In this document: positions 9,279-19,468 of the stretch, in pieces | Layout: every line of letters begins with the position of its first letter | Numbering within the stretch: the first letter of the stretch is position 1 | Source: Sphingomonas natans | GTDB taxonomy: Bacteria; Pseudomonadota; Alphaproteobacteria; Sphingomonadales; Sphingomonadaceae | NCBI RefSeq assembly: GCF_030546695.1 | Contig: NZ_JAUOTP010000011.1 | Span: forward strand, 1-64,000 | Length of the DNA stretch: 64,000 nt | Direction: 5' to 3' | Made by a program: the position numbers and the translations under genes | Notes under the pieces: generated by a model | The model's database searches: none | What the model saw: the letters and a program-made list of their open reading frames with translations, nothing else | Told to the model about the DNA's origin: nothing

Positions 9279-11951
9279 ATGGCTGACGCTCCCCCACCTC
9301 CCCCGATCGCCCAGAATCCCGACATCCGCTATCTCGGGCGCCTGCTCGGCGACGTGATCCGGGCTTATGGCGGCGACGCTCTGTTCCGCCGGATCGAATA
9401 TATCCGCTCGGCCTCGGTCGATCGCGCGCGCGGCGTCTCGGGCGAGGTCGATAGCGGGCTCGACGCGCTCAGCATCGATGACACGCTCGCTTTCACGCGC
9501 GGCTTCATGCTCTTCTCGATGCTCGCCAATCTCGCCGAGGATCGCCAGGGCGTCGCGACCGATCCCGATGCCGATCTCGCCGCCGCGCTGGAGCGGCTCG
9601 CCGCGCACGGCATCGGCTCCGATCAGGCGCTCGAACTGCTCGATCACGGGCTGATCGTCCCCGTCCTCACCGCGCACCCGACCGAGGTGCGGCGCAAGAG
9701 CATGCTCGATCACCGCAACCGCATCGCCAATCTGATGCGCCTGCGCGACGCGGGCATGGCCGAGACGCCCGAGGGCGACGTGATCGAGGAAGCGATCGTC
9801 CGCCAGATCGCGCTTCTCTGGCAGACGCGCCCGCTGCGTCGCGAACGGCTGTTCGTCGCCGACGAGATCGAGAGCGCGCTCTCCTACCTGCGCGACGTGT
9901 TCCTGCCCGTCCTGCCCGTCCTCTATGCGCGCTGGGAGCGCGTGCTCGGCGCGCGGCCGCGCAGCTTCCTCAAGCCCGGCAGTTGGATCGGCGGCGATCG
10001 CGACGGCAACCCCTATGTCACCGCCGAGACGTTGCGCCTCGCGCTCGGCCTCTCGTCGGAGGCCGTGCTCGCCCATTATTGCGATCTGCTCCACAAGCTC
10101 GGCGGCGAGCTCTCGATCTCGAACGAGCTGGCGCCCGTCACCGCCGAGGTCGAGGCGCTCGCCGACCTCTCGCACGACGACGGCCCGGCGCGCGCCGACG
10201 AGCCCTATCGCCGCGCCGTCACCGGCATCTATGCGCGCGTCGCCGCGACCTACAAGGCGACCACCGGCAAGCTGCCGGCGCGCGCGCCGACGCACGCCGC
10301 AGACCCCTATGCGACTCCCGCCGAGCTGCGCCGCGATCTCGTCGATCTCGCGCATGCGCTGGCCGCAGGCGGCGGCGGATCGCTGGGGTCGAGCGGCGGG
10401 CTCGGCCGGCTGATCCGCGCGGTCGAGACGTTCGGCTTCCACCTCGCCACGCTCGATCTGCGCCAGAATAGCGACGTCCACGAGCGCGTCGTCGCCGAGC
10501 TGCTCAAGGTCGCGGGCGTCGAGGCTGATTATATCGCCTTGGACGAGGCGGCGAAGGTCGCGCTGCTGCGCCGCGAGCTGCGCACCGCCCGCCCGCTGAC
10601 CGGCGCGCATCTTGCTTATGGCGAGGAGACGGCGGGCGAGCTCGCGATCGTCATCGCCGCCGCCGAGGCGCATGCGCGCTACGGCCCGGCGGCGATCACG
10701 ACCTACATCATCTCCAAGACCGATTCGGTTTCCGATCTGCTCGAGGTGGATATCCTGCTGAAGGAAGTCGGCCTCTACCGGCCCGACGATCCCGCCTCCT
10801 CGACGATCATGGTCGTGCCCCTGTTCGAGACGATCGAGGATCTCGAAAACGGCCCGGCGATCATGAAGGCCTATTTCGATCTGCCCGAAGTCTCCGCCCG
10901 CGTCTCGGCGCGCGGCTATCAGGAGGTGATGGTCGGCTATTCGGACAGCAACAAGGACGGCGGCTATCTGACGTCGGTGTGGAGCCTCAACGAGGCGAGC
11001 CGCGCGCTGAAGCCGGTGTTCGAGAAGGCCGGCGTGGCGATGCAGCTGTTCCACGGCCGCGGCGGCGCGGTCGGGCGCGGTGGCGGATCGGCGTTCGGCG
11101 CGATCCTCGCCCAGCCCGCGGGCACGGTGAAGGGCCGGATCCGCATCACCGAGCAGGGCGAGGTCATCGCCGCCAAATATGGCACCAAGCCCGCCGCCGC
11201 GCTCAATCTGGAGGCGATGGCGGCCGCGACCCTGCTGACCAGCCTCGATCCGGGCGAAGTGAAGGGCGAGCAGCGCTTCCACGCGGCGATGCGCGAGATT
11301 TCGGGCAATGCGTTCCGCGCCTATCGCGGGCTCGTCTACGAGACCGAGGGGTTCCGCACCTTCTTCCGCCAATTCACGCCGATCAACGAGATTGCCGGGC
11401 TCAAGATCGGCTCGCGCCCGGCGAGTCGCACGAAATCGGACCGGATCGAGGATCTGCGCGCGATTCCCTGGGTGTTCAGCTGGGCGCAGGCGCGCGTGAT
11501 GCTGCCGGGCTGGTACGGCGTCGGCCAGGCGCTCACCGATTTCGAGGACAAGGCGCTGCTGAAGGACATGGCCTCGCGCTGGCCCTTCTTCCAGACGACG
11601 CTCGCCAATCTCGAAATGGTGCTCGCCAAATCGGACATGGGCATCGCCGATCGCTATCTCGCGCTCGTCGAGGACAAGGCTGCGGGCGAGGCGATCTTCG
11701 CGCAAATCCGCCACGGATGGGACTTGGCCCGCGATGCGGTGCTCGATCTGACCGGCGAGAGCCGCCTGCTGGAGGGCAGCCCCAAATTGGAGGAATCCGT
11801 CCGGCTCCGCCTGCCCTATATCGAGCCGCTCAACCTGCTCCAGATCGAGCTGATCAAGCGCCACCGCGCGGGCGAGGACGATCCCCGCATCGCCGAGGGA
11901 ATTCAGCTTTCTATCAATGCGATCGCGACCGCTTTGCGCAACAGCGGTTGA
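9279..11951 (+). CDS. ppc: Phosphoenolpyruvate carboxylase
   Basis: An 890-residue anaplerotic enzyme that makes oxaloacetate from PEP and bicarbonate. The first active-site motif VLTAHPTEVRRKS carries catalytic His133; GGDRDGNPYVTAETL follows, then GYSDSNKDGGYL and the glycine-rich loop FHGRGGAVGRGGG starting at residue 591, and RPASRTKSDRIEDLRAIPW. The C-terminus ends QLSINAIATALRNSG, the usual family tail. Full length and apparently monocistronic. The following cyclase gene starts 65 bp later and may share the message, though nothing links their functions. Confidence 0.97.
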   Translation: MADAPPPPPIAQNPDIRYLGRLLGDVIRAYGGDALFRRIEYIRSASVDRARGVSGEVDSGLDALSIDDTLAFTRGFMLFSMLANLAEDRQGVATDPDADLAAALERLAAHGIGSDQALELLDHGLIVPVLTAHPTEVRRKSMLDHRNRIANLMRLRDAGMAETPEGDVIEEAIVRQIALLWQTRPLRRERLFVADEIESALSYLRDVFLPVLPVLYARWERVLGARPRSFLKPGSWIGGDRDGNPYVTAETLRLALGLSSEAVLAHYCDLLHKLGGELSISNELAPVTAEVEALADLSHDDGPARADEPYRRAVTGIYARVAATYKATTGKLPARAPTHAADPYATPAELRRDLVDLAHALAAGGGGSLGSSGGLGRLIRAVETFGFHLATLDLRQNSDVHERVVAELLKVAGVEADYIALDEAAKVALLRRELRTARPLTGAHLAYGEETAGELAIVIAAAEAHARYGPAAITTYIISKTDSVSDLLEVDILLKEVGLYRPDDPASSTIMVVPLFETIEDLENGPAIMKAYFDLPEVSARVSARGYQEVMVGYSDSNKDGGYLTSVWSLNEASRALKPVFEKAGVAMQLFHGRGGAVGRGGGSAFGAILAQPAGTVKGRIRITEQGEVIAAKYGTKPAAALNLEAMAAATLLTSLDPGEVKGEQRFHAAMREISGNAFRAYRGLVYETEGFRTFFRQFTPINEIAGLKIGSRPASRTKSDRIEDLRAIPWVFSWAQARVMLPGWYGVGQALTDFEDKALLKDMASRWPFFQTTLANLEMVLAKSDMGIADRYLALVEDKAAGEAIFAQIRHGWDLARDAVLDLTGESRLLEGSPKLEESVRLRLPYIEPLNLLQIELIKRHRAGEDDPRIAEGIQLSINAIATALRNSG

Positions 11952-12016
11952 CGCGGCCGGCACCAGGGGTAATGCGCCGTTAAGAGCCTTGCGGCATAAT
12001 TGCCGCGAGGTGACCG

Positions 12017-13867
12017 ATGCGTTTTTCATGGGGGGCCATGATCGAGGGGGGGATCGCTAGGCGCCGTTGGCGTCTGGCGTGCATCAGCGCATGTTTGTTC
12101 TTGCTCGCCGCCTTGGCGAGCGAGCTCGTCGCCTCGCAGGCTTCGGGCCTCACCTCCTTATGGCCTGCGAACGGCATCCTGCTCGGCCTGCTGATCGCCT
12201 CGGGCCGGGATGGCAAGGATCGCTTCGCGATCGTGCTCGGCGCGCTCGTCGGCGATCTGATCTCGTCCGTCCTGCGCGATCAGCCGCTCACGATGATGCT
12301 GCTCTTTCCGATCGCGAACATGACCGAGGCGGTCGGCGCGGCGCTGCTGATCCGTGTCTTCGGCGGGATCTCCGGCGCATTCGAGCGCACGCGCGACGTG
12401 CTGATCTTCGTCGCGGCCTGCACGATCGCCCCGCTCTTCTCGTCGATCATCGGCGCCATCGGGATGCACCTCGCGATCGGCGCGCCATTCCGCGAAGCCC
12501 TGATCAACTGGTATGGCGCCGCGGCCCTGAGCCTTGCGATCATCGCCCCCGCGGTGATCGTCATCACGCGCTTTTCCGAGACGATGGAATTGAGCGGGAT
12601 ATCGCGCCAGCGCATCGGCGAGAGTCTTATCCTGCTGGGGCTGGTTGCCGCCGTCGCCATCCTGATCTTCTACACCTCGCACCTGCCCTTGCTGTTCCTG
12701 ATGCTTCCGGTCGCGTTGCTCGCGACGTTCCGGCTCCGCCAATTCGGCGCGGTCGCCTCGACGATCATCATCGCCGCCATCGCCGCACGCGCCACCGCCG
12801 AGGGCCACGGGCCGATCGCCGCGCATGGCGGGCCCCACGCCGCGGGCCACCTGCTGCTGCTGCAGTTCTTCCTCGCGGTGAACTTCCTCTCGTCGCTGCC
12901 GGTCGCTGCGGCGCTGACGCAGGGCGATCGCCGCGGCGAGGAGGCGCATCTGCTCGCCGATCACTTCAAGACCGTCGTCGAGAATATCGGCGAGGTCATC
13001 TTCCGAACCGATCGCAAGGGGCGCTGGACCTATCTCAACCCGGCCTGGCAGGCGCTGACCGGCTACCCCGTCGCCGAAAGCCAGGGCCGCTCGTGGCTCG
13101 ACTGGATCGAGGAGGCCGAGGCCGCCGAATTCCGCGACTGGGCGCAGCCGGTGCTGGACGGCGACGTTCACAGCACGCGCCGGCTGCTGCGCTTCCGCAT
13201 GCTGAACGGCGACATTCGCTGGATGGAGCTTTCGATCCAGACGCTGCGCGACACGAGCGGGCATGTCGTCGGCACCACCGGCACGCTGCGCGACATCGAC
13301 GATCGCAAGAAGCTGGAAGAGCATGTGATGTCGGCCAAGCGCCGCGCCGAGGAGCAGGCGCGCGAGGCGACCTTGCTCGCCTCGACCGACGAGCTGACCG
13401 GCCTCGCCAACCGCCGCGCCTTCCTCCGCCATCTCGAACGGCAGGTGGAGGCCGCCAACGAATTCGGCTGGGCGCTCGCCGTCGCGATCTTCGACGTCGA
13501 TCACTTCAAGCTGGTCAACGATTCGCACGGCCATGCCGTCGGCGATCAGGTGCTCCAGGTCGTCGCCGATCGCTCGGTCGGGGTCGTGCGCAGCGGCGAT
13601 CTGGTCGGGCGGCTGGGCGGCGAGGAATTCGCGATCCTGATGCCGGGCGCGAGCCCCGAAGATGCGACCGCCGTCGCCGAACGGCTGCGCGGCATGATCG
13701 CGGGGCCGGTCGACATGGACGGGGTCGGACTGCCGCGCGTGACCGTCAGCATCGGCATCGCCGCGCATTGCCGAGAGCAAGGCGCGAGCGACCTGCTCGC
13801 CGGGGCGGATCGTGCGCTCTATGCCGCCAAGAGCGCCGGCCGCAACATGGTGAAGCTCGCCGCCTGA
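12017..13867 (+). CDS. MASE1-PAS-GGDEF diguanylate cyclase
   Basis: A 616-residue inner-membrane signalling enzyme predicted to make cyclic di-GMP. Residues of about 15-305 form a multi-helix membrane sensor of MASE1 type (SGLTSLWPANGILLGLL near its start). A PAS domain follows at about 318-435 (TVVENIGEVIFRTDRKGRW ... LRDIDDRK), a short coiled linker, then the GGDEF domain from about 445. The active site is GGEEF (534-538), and RSGD (525-528) five residues before it is an intact inhibitory I-site, so product feedback is expected. GAGGTGA precedes the ATG. The signal sensed is unknown; an effect on motility is plausible but inferred. Confidence 0.93.
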   Translation: MRFSWGAMIEGGIARRRWRLACISACLFLLAALASELVASQASGLTSLWPANGILLGLLIASGRDGKDRFAIVLGALVGDLISSVLRDQPLTMMLLFPIANMTEAVGAALLIRVFGGISGAFERTRDVLIFVAACTIAPLFSSIIGAIGMHLAIGAPFREALINWYGAAALSLAIIAPAVIVITRFSETMELSGISRQRIGESLILLGLVAAVAILIFYTSHLPLLFLMLPVALLATFRLRQFGAVASTIIIAAIAARATAEGHGPIAAHGGPHAAGHLLLLQFFLAVNFLSSLPVAAALTQGDRRGEEAHLLADHFKTVVENIGEVIFRTDRKGRWTYLNPAWQALTGYPVAESQGRSWLDWIEEAEAAEFRDWAQPVLDGDVHSTRRLLRFRMLNGDIRWMELSIQTLRDTSGHVVGTTGTLRDIDDRKKLEEHVMSAKRRAEEQAREATLLASTDELTGLANRRAFLRHLERQVEAANEFGWALAVAIFDVDHFKLVNDSHGHAVGDQVLQVVADRSVGVVRSGDLVGRLGGEEFAILMPGASPEDATAVAERLRGMIAGPVDMDGVGLPRVTVSIGIAAHCREQGASDLLAGADRALYAAKSAGRNMVKLAA

Positions 13868-14004
13868 CAGCCGCCGACCAAAGCGTTCGTTCCGCCGATT
13901 TTTCCGTCCGGCCCCGATTGCGTGCGGTGCAGCATTAACGCATCCTTGAGAGGATCGGCGTTAACCATGCGCCGACTCACCACAGCGATCCGGGGGGATC
14001 AACG

Positions 14005-14205
14005 ATGCTAGAAGTTGCCGCGCTCTTTTACGGGCTGCTTGCGAGTTTCATCATGGCCAGCGCATCGCGCAACAAGCGCGAGGCACGCGGCCATCCACCG
14101 ATCCTCACCTTGTTCGGATGGGCGATGCTGTCTTTCTCGGCAGTCATGGGCGCGATGCTGCTCGCTTATGCCGGCTGGCTGCTCCTGACCGGCGCCGTCG
14201 GCTGA
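14005..14205 (+). CDS. Small two-helix membrane protein, unknown
   Basis: A 66-residue protein with two hydrophobic helices (about residues 4-20 and 34-61) and a basic loop SRNKREARGH between them. I do not recognise a family. GGGGGA lies about 8 bases before the ATG, and TTAACCAT occurs 37 bp further upstream, resembling a CtrA half-site. It is 50 bp before the lipid kinase gene and probably shares its transcript. Coding is supported by position, ribosome binding site and clean membrane topology only. Confidence 0.6.
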   Translation: MLEVAALFYGLLASFIMASASRNKREARGHPPILTLFGWAMLSFSAVMGAMLLAYAGWLLLTGAVG

Positions 14206-14255
14206 GGCCGGCCGCGCCGACGCATCCTAAAGCCGCGGGCCGCGTTGAGAGCGGC

Positions 14256-15140
14256 ATGGGCATCACCCCGCCGCGTCAGGCCGCTTTGATCGTCAACGGC
14301 AAGTCGCGGAAAGGTCGGGAGGCCTTCCGCGAGGCCTGCCGGCTGCTGAAGGGCGCCGGGATCGATCTCGTCTCGTCGGTCGCGGTGCGCGACCCCTCCA
14401 AGCTCGACGACGCGGTCCTTGCCGCGGTCAGATCCGGCGTGCCGATGGTGATCGTCGGCGGCGGCGATGGCTCGATTTCCTGCTCGGTCGATCATGTCGT
14501 CGCCGAGAAGACCGTCTTCGCGCTACTCCCGCTCGGCACCGCGAACAGCTTCGCGCGCACGCTCGGCATCCCGCTCGATATCGAGGGCGCGGTCCGCACG
14601 ATCGTCGACGGACAGGTCCGCCGCATCGATCTCGGCATGATCGACGAGGATTATTTCGCGAATTGCGCCGCGATCGGCATTTCGCCGCTCATCGCCGAGA
14701 CCGTGCCCCACGGCCTCAAGAAATGGCTCGGGCGGCCCGGTTACCTGACCTGGGCGGCGCTGCAGATGGCGCGCTTCAAGCCCTTCACGCTCACCGTCAG
14801 CTGGGATGGCGGGCGCGAGAGCCTGAGCGCGCTGGAGGTTCGCATCGCCAACGGCGCTTATCATGGCGGCACCGAGCTGGTGGAAACCGATGTCGAGAAT
14901 GGCGAGATCGTGATCCAGGTCGTGACGGGCTCGGTGCGCACCAAATTGCTGTGGAGCTGGGGGCTGAGCCTCATCGGCCCGCAGACCGCGCGCGGCACGT
15001 TGCGCGAATTCCGCGGCAAGAGCTTCCGCCTCGAGACCGACACGCCGCTGCCGATCTCGATCGACGGCGAGGTGCTCGCACACACGCCGGTGACGGCGAG
15101 CGTCTCGGCCAAAGCGATCCGGATGTTGGTCCCGGCCTGA
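14256..15140 (+). CDS. Diacylglycerol/lipid kinase family protein
   Basis: A 294-residue protein of the DAGK catalytic family (YegS/DgkB-like). The nucleotide-binding GGGDGS is at 68-73, then LPLGTANSFARTLGIP, matching the conserved GTGNDFAR-type segment, and the C-terminal β-sandwich contains SIDGEVL, as in the family. It would phosphorylate a diacylglycerol, sphingosine or ceramide-like lipid at the membrane. In a sphingolipid-making sphingomonad a sphingoid substrate is attractive but unproven. ATG 14256 with GAGAG upstream is chosen over longer starts. Its TGA overlaps the ATG of the next gene (TGATG). Confidence 0.85.
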   Translation: MGITPPRQAALIVNGKSRKGREAFREACRLLKGAGIDLVSSVAVRDPSKLDDAVLAAVRSGVPMVIVGGGDGSISCSVDHVVAEKTVFALLPLGTANSFARTLGIPLDIEGAVRTIVDGQVRRIDLGMIDEDYFANCAAIGISPLIAETVPHGLKKWLGRPGYLTWAALQMARFKPFTLTVSWDGGRESLSALEVRIANGAYHGGTELVETDVENGEIVIQVVTGSVRTKLLWSWGLSLIGPQTARGTLREFRGKSFRLETDTPLPISIDGEVLAHTPVTASVSAKAIRMLVPA

Positions 15141-15328
15141 TGGGCGAGATCGTCAACCTGCGCGCGGTGCGCAAGGCGAAGGCGCGGGACAGCGCGAAGG
15201 CACAGGCGGAGACCAACCGCGCGGTCCACGGCCGCACCGCCGCCGAGAAGAAGCGCGACCGCGACGAGGCGGCGCGGCTGGCGAAGATCGTCGACGGCGC
15301 GAAGCTGGAACGCGACGCGACAGACTAA
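15140..15328 (+). CDS. DUF4169 family small protein
   Basis: A 62-residue, highly charged helical protein starting MGEIVNLRAVRKAKAR, with NRAVHGRTAAEKKRDR in the middle. This is the DUF4169 pattern, found throughout alphaproteobacteria; its function is not known. The start overlaps the lipid kinase stop by one base, so translation is probably coupled. A family B repeat follows its stop by 5 bases. Confidence 0.85.
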   Translation: MGEIVNLRAVRKAKARDSAKAQAETNRAVHGRTAAEKKRDRDEAARLAKIVDGAKLERDATD

Positions 15329-15332
15329 CCGC

Positions 15333-15417
15333 CCGTTCGTGCTGAGCCTGTCGAAGCACTGTCCTTCACCTAGGCCGCCGAAGTAGGACAGCCCTTCGAC
15401 AAGCTCAGGGCAAACGG
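15333..15417. repeat. Palindromic repeat, family B, copy 1
   Basis: The arms are CCGTTCGTGCTGAGCCTGTC and GACAAGCTCAGGGCAAACGG, with inner GAAG/CTTC pairs and a second stem TGTCCT / AGGACA. Related copies occur at 42,179, 49,847 and 52,420. The last two bases form part of the GGAGG ribosome binding site of the next gene. Confidence 0.85.
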
Positions 15418-15426
15418 AGGCTGGTT

Positions 15427-15774
15427 TTGACCGTTACGATGTACGGAATCCCGAACTGCGACACGATCAAGAAGGCGCGTATCTGGCTCGACGATCACGG
15501 CATCGCCTTCGCCTTCCACGATTACAAGAAAGCCGGCATCGACCGCGCCACGCTCGCCGGCTGGGTCGCCGAGCAGGGTTGGGAGACGCTCCTCAACCGC
15601 GCAGGCACGACCTTCCGCAAGCTTCCCGACGCCGACCGCACCGATCTCGATGCGGACAAGGCGATCGCGCTGATGCTGGCACACCCCTCGATGATCAAGC
15701 GCCCGGTACTGGATCTCGGAGAGCGGCGGATCATCGGCTTCAAGCCGGAGGCCTATGCGGCCCAGTTCACCTGA
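15427..15774 (+). CDS. ArsC/Spx-like reductase family protein
   Basis: A 115-residue thioredoxin-fold protein starting MTVTMYGIPNCDTIKKAR. The single Cys11 in the CxxT/K position, with HDYKKAGID, FRKLPDADR and SMIKRPVLDLG, matches the YffB branch of the ArsC family, proteins usually annotated as arsenate reductase-like but of uncertain substrate. The start is TTG at 15427 because GGAGG (15416-15420) lies exactly 6 bases upstream; the ATG at 15439 would remove the first β-strand. No ars genes are nearby, so a role in arsenic resistance is not supported. Confidence 0.85.
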   Translation: MTVTMYGIPNCDTIKKARIWLDDHGIAFAFHDYKKAGIDRATLAGWVAEQGWETLLNRAGTTFRKLPDADRTDLDADKAIALMLAHPSMIKRPVLDLGERRIIGFKPEAYAAQFT

Positions 15775-15778
15775 CCGC

Positions 15779-15931
15779 CGCTCATCCTGAGGAGCCACTG
15801 AGCTTGTCGAAGTGGCGTCTCGAAGGACGCGCGCAACGGTGAAGGTCCTTCGAGACGGGCCCCTTCGACGCCGCCTGCGGCGTCGCTCAGGACATGCTTC
15901 GCCTGAGCTCAGTCCCTCCTCAGGATGAGCG
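15779..15931. repeat. Palindromic repeat, family A, copy 2
   Basis: The same outer arms as the copy at 699-806 (CGCTCATCCTGAGGA / TCCTCAGGATGAGCG) and the same inner GTCTCGAAGGAC / GTCCTTCGAGAC. It is about 45 bp longer because of a nested palindrome GACGCCGCCTGCGGCGTC-type segment near 15,867. It separates the convergent ArsC-like and amidohydrolase genes. Confidence 0.85.
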
Positions 15932-15949
15932 GGTTGGAGCTTGATTGCC

Positions 15950-17218
15950 TCAGTCCCGCACCACCACACCACCCTTCATCACGAAGCGCACCGCCTCAAG
16001 CGCCGTGATATCCCGCGTCGGATCGCCGCCGAGCGCGACCAGGTCGGCCAGCAACCCCGCCTTCACCGCCCCGACCCGGTCGTCGACCCGAAACGCCTTC
16101 GCATTGCCCGATGTCTGCGCGAGCATCGCCTCGCCCGCGGGCATCCCCGCCGCGACCATCTGCTCCGCCTCGCGCGCATTCGTGCCGTGCGCGAACACGC
16201 CGACATCGCCGCCCACGCACAACCGCACATGCGCCTTGAGCGCCTCGGCCAGCTCGCGCCGCTTGGCCAGCACCGCCGCCGGCGCGGGCTCGGCGCCGGT
16301 CCAGCCGCGATAATGCTGGATCGCGTCGGTCGCCGCCAGGGTCGGGCACAGCACGGTCCCCTTCGCCGCCATCAGCCGCATCAGCTCGGGCGTCGCCCCG
16401 TCGCCATGCTCGATCGTGTCGAAGCCGGCGAGGATCGCGCGGCGTATCCCCTCCTCGGTCGAGGCATGCGCGGCGGTCGTGCGCCCGGCATCGTGCGCGG
16501 CGGCGACCGCGGCCGAAAGCTCGGCCTGCGAGAAGGTCGCCCGGCGCGGCTCGCCTGGCCCCCACGCATAATCGGCATAGAGCTTCACGACATCCGCGCC
16601 CGCCGCGATCTGGCGGCGCACCGCGCGGACCACATCGTCGACCCCGCTCGCTTCCTCGGCGCCCTGCGGCACCGCGACACCCGGCTCGAACCCCTTCGGC
16701 CCATAAGCCCCGGTCGCGACGATCGCGCGCGTCGCCGCCAGGATGCGCGGCCCGGGGACGATCCCTTTGTCGATCGCCTGCCTGAGGCCGACATCGGCAT
16801 AGCCCGCGCCTTCGGTGCCGAGATCGCGCACCGTCGTATAGCCCGCCATCAATGTCGCCTGCGCCTGCGCGACGGCGCGCGCGGTTCGCAGCGCGAGCGC
16901 CTCGTGCAGCACCTGATCGTCCCACGGAGTCTCGTTGTAGGGATGGAGGAACAGGTGGCTGTGCCCTTCGATCAGCCCCGGCGCCAAGGTCATCCCCGCC
17001 AGATCGATCACCCGCGCCCCCGCCGGCACCGCGAGCGCCGGCCCGACCGCGGCGATGCGATCGCCCTCGACCAGCACCTGCCAGCCGTCGTGCGGGCTTG
17101 CCGTCACGCCGTCGAACACGCGCGCCGGCTTGAGCAGGATCGCCGGCCCCGCCGCCGCCAGCGGAGAGGCCGCCAGCAGCGCCGCCAACCATCCCGCATA
17201 TCTGCGCCACGTTCCCAC
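15950..17218 (-). CDS. Exported amidohydrolase family metalloenzyme
   Basis: A 422-residue enzyme with a Sec signal peptide ([17 protein letters not shown]) and an imidazolonepropionase-like TIM-barrel. The metal-site residues are His86 and His88 (EGHSHLF), the probable carboxylated Lys212 (VVKLYADY), His251 (AAHASTEE), His271 (TIEHGDG) and Asp338 (VGGDVG). The nearest family members act on Xaa-Pro dipeptides, imidazolonepropionate or related amides; the substrate here is unknown. The GTG at 17218 is chosen because AAGGAG lies 6 bases upstream; an ATG nine codons earlier has no such signal. It diverges from the acylase gene, another exported amide hydrolase. Confidence 0.88.
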   Translation of the reverse strand: MGTWRRYAGWLAALLAASPLAAAGPAILLKPARVFDGVTASPHDGWQVLVEGDRIAAVGPALAVPAGARVIDLAGMTLAPGLIEGHSHLFLHPYNETPWDDQVLHEALALRTARAVAQAQATLMAGYTTVRDLGTEGAGYADVGLRQAIDKGIVPGPRILAATRAIVATGAYGPKGFEPGVAVPQGAEEASGVDDVVRAVRRQIAAGADVVKLYADYAWGPGEPRRATFSQAELSAAVAAAHDAGRTTAAHASTEEGIRRAILAGFDTIEHGDGATPELMRLMAAKGTVLCPTLAATDAIQHYRGWTGAEPAPAAVLAKRRELAEALKAHVRLCVGGDVGVFAHGTNAREAEQMVAAGMPAGEAMLAQTSGNAKAFRVDDRVGAVKAGLLADLVALGGDPTRDITALEAVRFVMKGGVVVRD

Positions 17219-17284
17219 TTTCGTCTCCTTGCCGCGCCGCACCATCGCCGGTAGCGAGAGCCGACCATAAAGGGGGCGCGACAC

Positions 17285-19465
17285 ATGGCCAGAGGCGGGT
17301 GGGCCGAAGGCAGAGTGCGACGGTGGCTGATCCTGTGCGCGCTCGGCGCAGCGCCCGCGTTCGCCGCCTCGCCCGATCAGGCGCGCTGGGCCGCGACCGC
17401 CGGGTGCGTGACGATCACCCGCGACGAATGGGGCATCGCCCATGTCCACGGCAGGACCGACGCCGATGCCGTGTTCGGCATGATCGGCGCGCAGGCCGAG
17501 GACGATTTCCCCCGGATCGAGGCCAATTATCTGACCGCGCTCGGCCGCACCGCCGAGGCCGAAGGCGAGAAGGCGATCTGGGCCGATCTGCGCCAGCGCC
17601 TCTACGTCGATCCCGCCCAGCTCCAGAAGGATTATGCCGCGAGCCCCACATGGCTGCGCGCACTGATGGACGCCTGGGCCGACGGGCTGAACCATTATCT
17701 CGCCACCCACCCGGCCGTGCATCCGAAGGTGCTGACCCATTTCGAGCCGTGGATGGCGCTGTCCTTCACCGAGGGGAGCATCGGCGGCGATATCGAGCGG
17801 ATCGATCTGAAGGCGCTGGAAGCCTTTTACGGCGGCAAGCCCGAGGTCGCGCTGGCGACCGACCGCCACCTGATCGAGCCGACCGGCTCGAACGGCATCG
17901 CCATCGCGCCGGCAAACACCAAGGACGGCCACGCGCTCCTGCTGATCAATCCGCATACGAGCTTCTTCTTCCGCTCCGAGCTGCAGATGACGAGCGACGC
18001 GGGGCTCGACGCCTATGGCGCGGCGACCTGGGGCCAGTTCTTCATCTATCAGGGCTTCAACCCGCACGTCGGCTGGATGCACACGTCGAGCGGCGTCGAT
18101 GCGGTCGACGAATATGTCGAGACGCTCGATCCCAAAACGGGCGGCGCGCTCTACGGCGGCAAGGTCCGCCCGCTGACGACCAGGCCGATCACGATCCGCT
18201 ATCGCCGGCCGGACGGCACGCTCGCCGAGCGCAGCTTCACCGCCCGCTATTCGACGCACGGCCCGCTCGTCCGCTCGGAAGGCGGCAGGCCGGTCGCCTT
18301 CAAGATGATGTGGAGGCCCGTCCCCGCGCTCGAGCAGAGCTATCTGCGCACCAAGGCGCGCGACTATGCGGGCTTCCTCAAGATCGCCGCGCTCCAAGCC
18401 AATAGCTCGAACGACACGCTGTTCGCGGATGACAAAGGCACGATCGCCTATCTCCACCCGCAATTCGTCCCCGTCCGCGACGATCGCTTCGATTATACCA
18501 AGGCGGTCGACGGCAGCGATCCCGCGACCGACTGGCGCGGCCTGACCCCGCTCGCCAAGCTCCCGCAGGCGGTGAATCCGCCCGGCGGCTGGGCGATGAA
18601 CACGAACAATGCGCCGTGGGGCGCCGCCGGCCCCGCCAGCATCCGCAAGGCCGATTTCCCCCGCTACATGGACATGGTCGGCGACAATCCGCGCGGCGAA
18701 CATGCGACCAGATTGCTCACCGGCCGCAAGGATTTCGACGCCCCCGGCCTGATCGCCGCGGCTTACGACAGCTGGCTCCCGACCTTCGCGACCAACGTGC
18801 CGTTACTCGCCGCTGCGTGGGACAGGCTCCCCGCCGCCGATCCGCGCAAGGCCAAGCTCGCCGCGCCGGTGAAACTGCTCCGCGACTGGGACAGCCGCTG
18901 GGCCGCCGCATCCGAGGCCACCACGCTCGCCGTCTATTGGGGCACCGAAATGTGCACCGCGATCCTCCAGGGGCCCTGCGCCGCCGGCAAATCGCCGTGG
19001 GCGCGCATGGCGGCGCTCGACGATAGCGCGCGCCTCGCCGCGCTCGATCGCGCCACCGCCGAGCTGACCCGCCTGTTCGGCGGCTGGCGGGTGAAGTGGG
19101 GCGACATCAACCGCTTCCAGCGCAACGACGCCGCGATCCAGCAGACGTTCGACGACGCGAGGCCCTCCACCCCGGTCCCCTTCGCTTCGGCGCTGTGGGG
19201 CTCGCTCGCCTCGTTCGGCGCCAAGCCCTGGCCGGGCACGAAGAAATGGTACGGGACGAGCGGCAACAGCTTCGTCGCGGTCGTCGAATTCGGGCCCGCA
19301 TTGCGCGCCTGGGCGGTCACCGCCGGCGGCGAAAGCGGTGACCCCACGTCACCGCATTTCAATGATCAGGTGCCACGTTATGCGGAAGGCCAGCTCCGGC
19401 CGGTCCATTTCCAGCCTGCCGACATCGCCGCGCACGCGCAGCGCACTTACCATCCCGGGGAGTAG
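17285..19465 (+). CDS. Penicillin acylase family protein
   Basis: A 726-residue exported Ntn-hydrolase precursor. A signal peptide ([15 protein letters not shown]) is followed by the α-chain with [11 protein letters not shown] and [15 protein letters not shown]. The Gly201-Ser202 junction in [12 protein letters not shown] is the self-cleavage site, which makes Ser202 the β-chain nucleophile. The C-terminus contains [14 protein letters not shown] and the [15 protein letters not shown] motif typical of this family. Substrates in the family include penicillins and acyl-homoserine lactones; quorum quenching is possible but cannot be read from the sequence. It ends 3 bases before galE. Confidence 0.9.
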   Translation: MARGGWAEGRVRRWLILCALGAAPAFAASPDQARWAATAGCVTITRDEWGIAHVHGRTDADAVFGMIGAQAEDDFPRIEANYLTALGRTAEAEGEKAIWADLRQRLYVDPAQLQKDYAASPTWLRALMDAWADGLNHYLATHPAVHPKVLTHFEPWMALSFTEGSIGGDIERIDLKALEAFYGGKPEVALATDRHLIEPTGSNGIAIAPANTKDGHALLLINPHTSFFFRSELQMTSDAGLDAYGAATWGQFFIYQGFNPHVGWMHTSSGVDAVDEYVETLDPKTGGALYGGKVRPLTTRPITIRYRRPDGTLAERSFTARYSTHGPLVRSEGGRPVAFKMMWRPVPALEQSYLRTKARDYAGFLKIAALQANSSNDTLFADDKGTIAYLHPQFVPVRDDRFDYTKAVDGSDPATDWRGLTPLAKLPQAVNPPGGWAMNTNNAPWGAAGPASIRKADFPRYMDMVGDNPRGEHATRLLTGRKDFDAPGLIAAAYDSWLPTFATNVPLLAAAWDRLPAADPRKAKLAAPVKLLRDWDSRWAAASEATTLAVYWGTEMCTAILQGPCAAGKSPWARMAALDDSARLAALDRATAELTRLFGGWRVKWGDINRFQRNDAAIQQTFDDARPSTPVPFASALWGSLASFGAKPWPGTKKWYGTSGNSFVAVVEFGPALRAWAVTAGGESGDPTSPHFNDQVPRYAEGQLRPVHFQPADIAAHAQRTYHPGE

Positions 19466-19468
19466 AGT

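Noticed and set aside
9156-12029. Long minus-strand open frame (957 codons) opposite ppc
   Set aside because: It mirrors the codon structure of ppc, has no recognisable domain and no ribosome binding site; high G+C opens such antisense frames widely.
15427-15774. Arsenic-resistance role for the ArsC-like gene
   Set aside because: No arsR, arsB or acr3 gene is near, and the YffB branch is often mis-named; family name only is retained.
17219-18703. Long N-terminal extension of the amidohydrolase, upstream to 18,703
   Set aside because: It overlaps the whole first half of the acylase gene on the other strand, while GTG 17218 has a strong ribosome binding site and a signal peptide.
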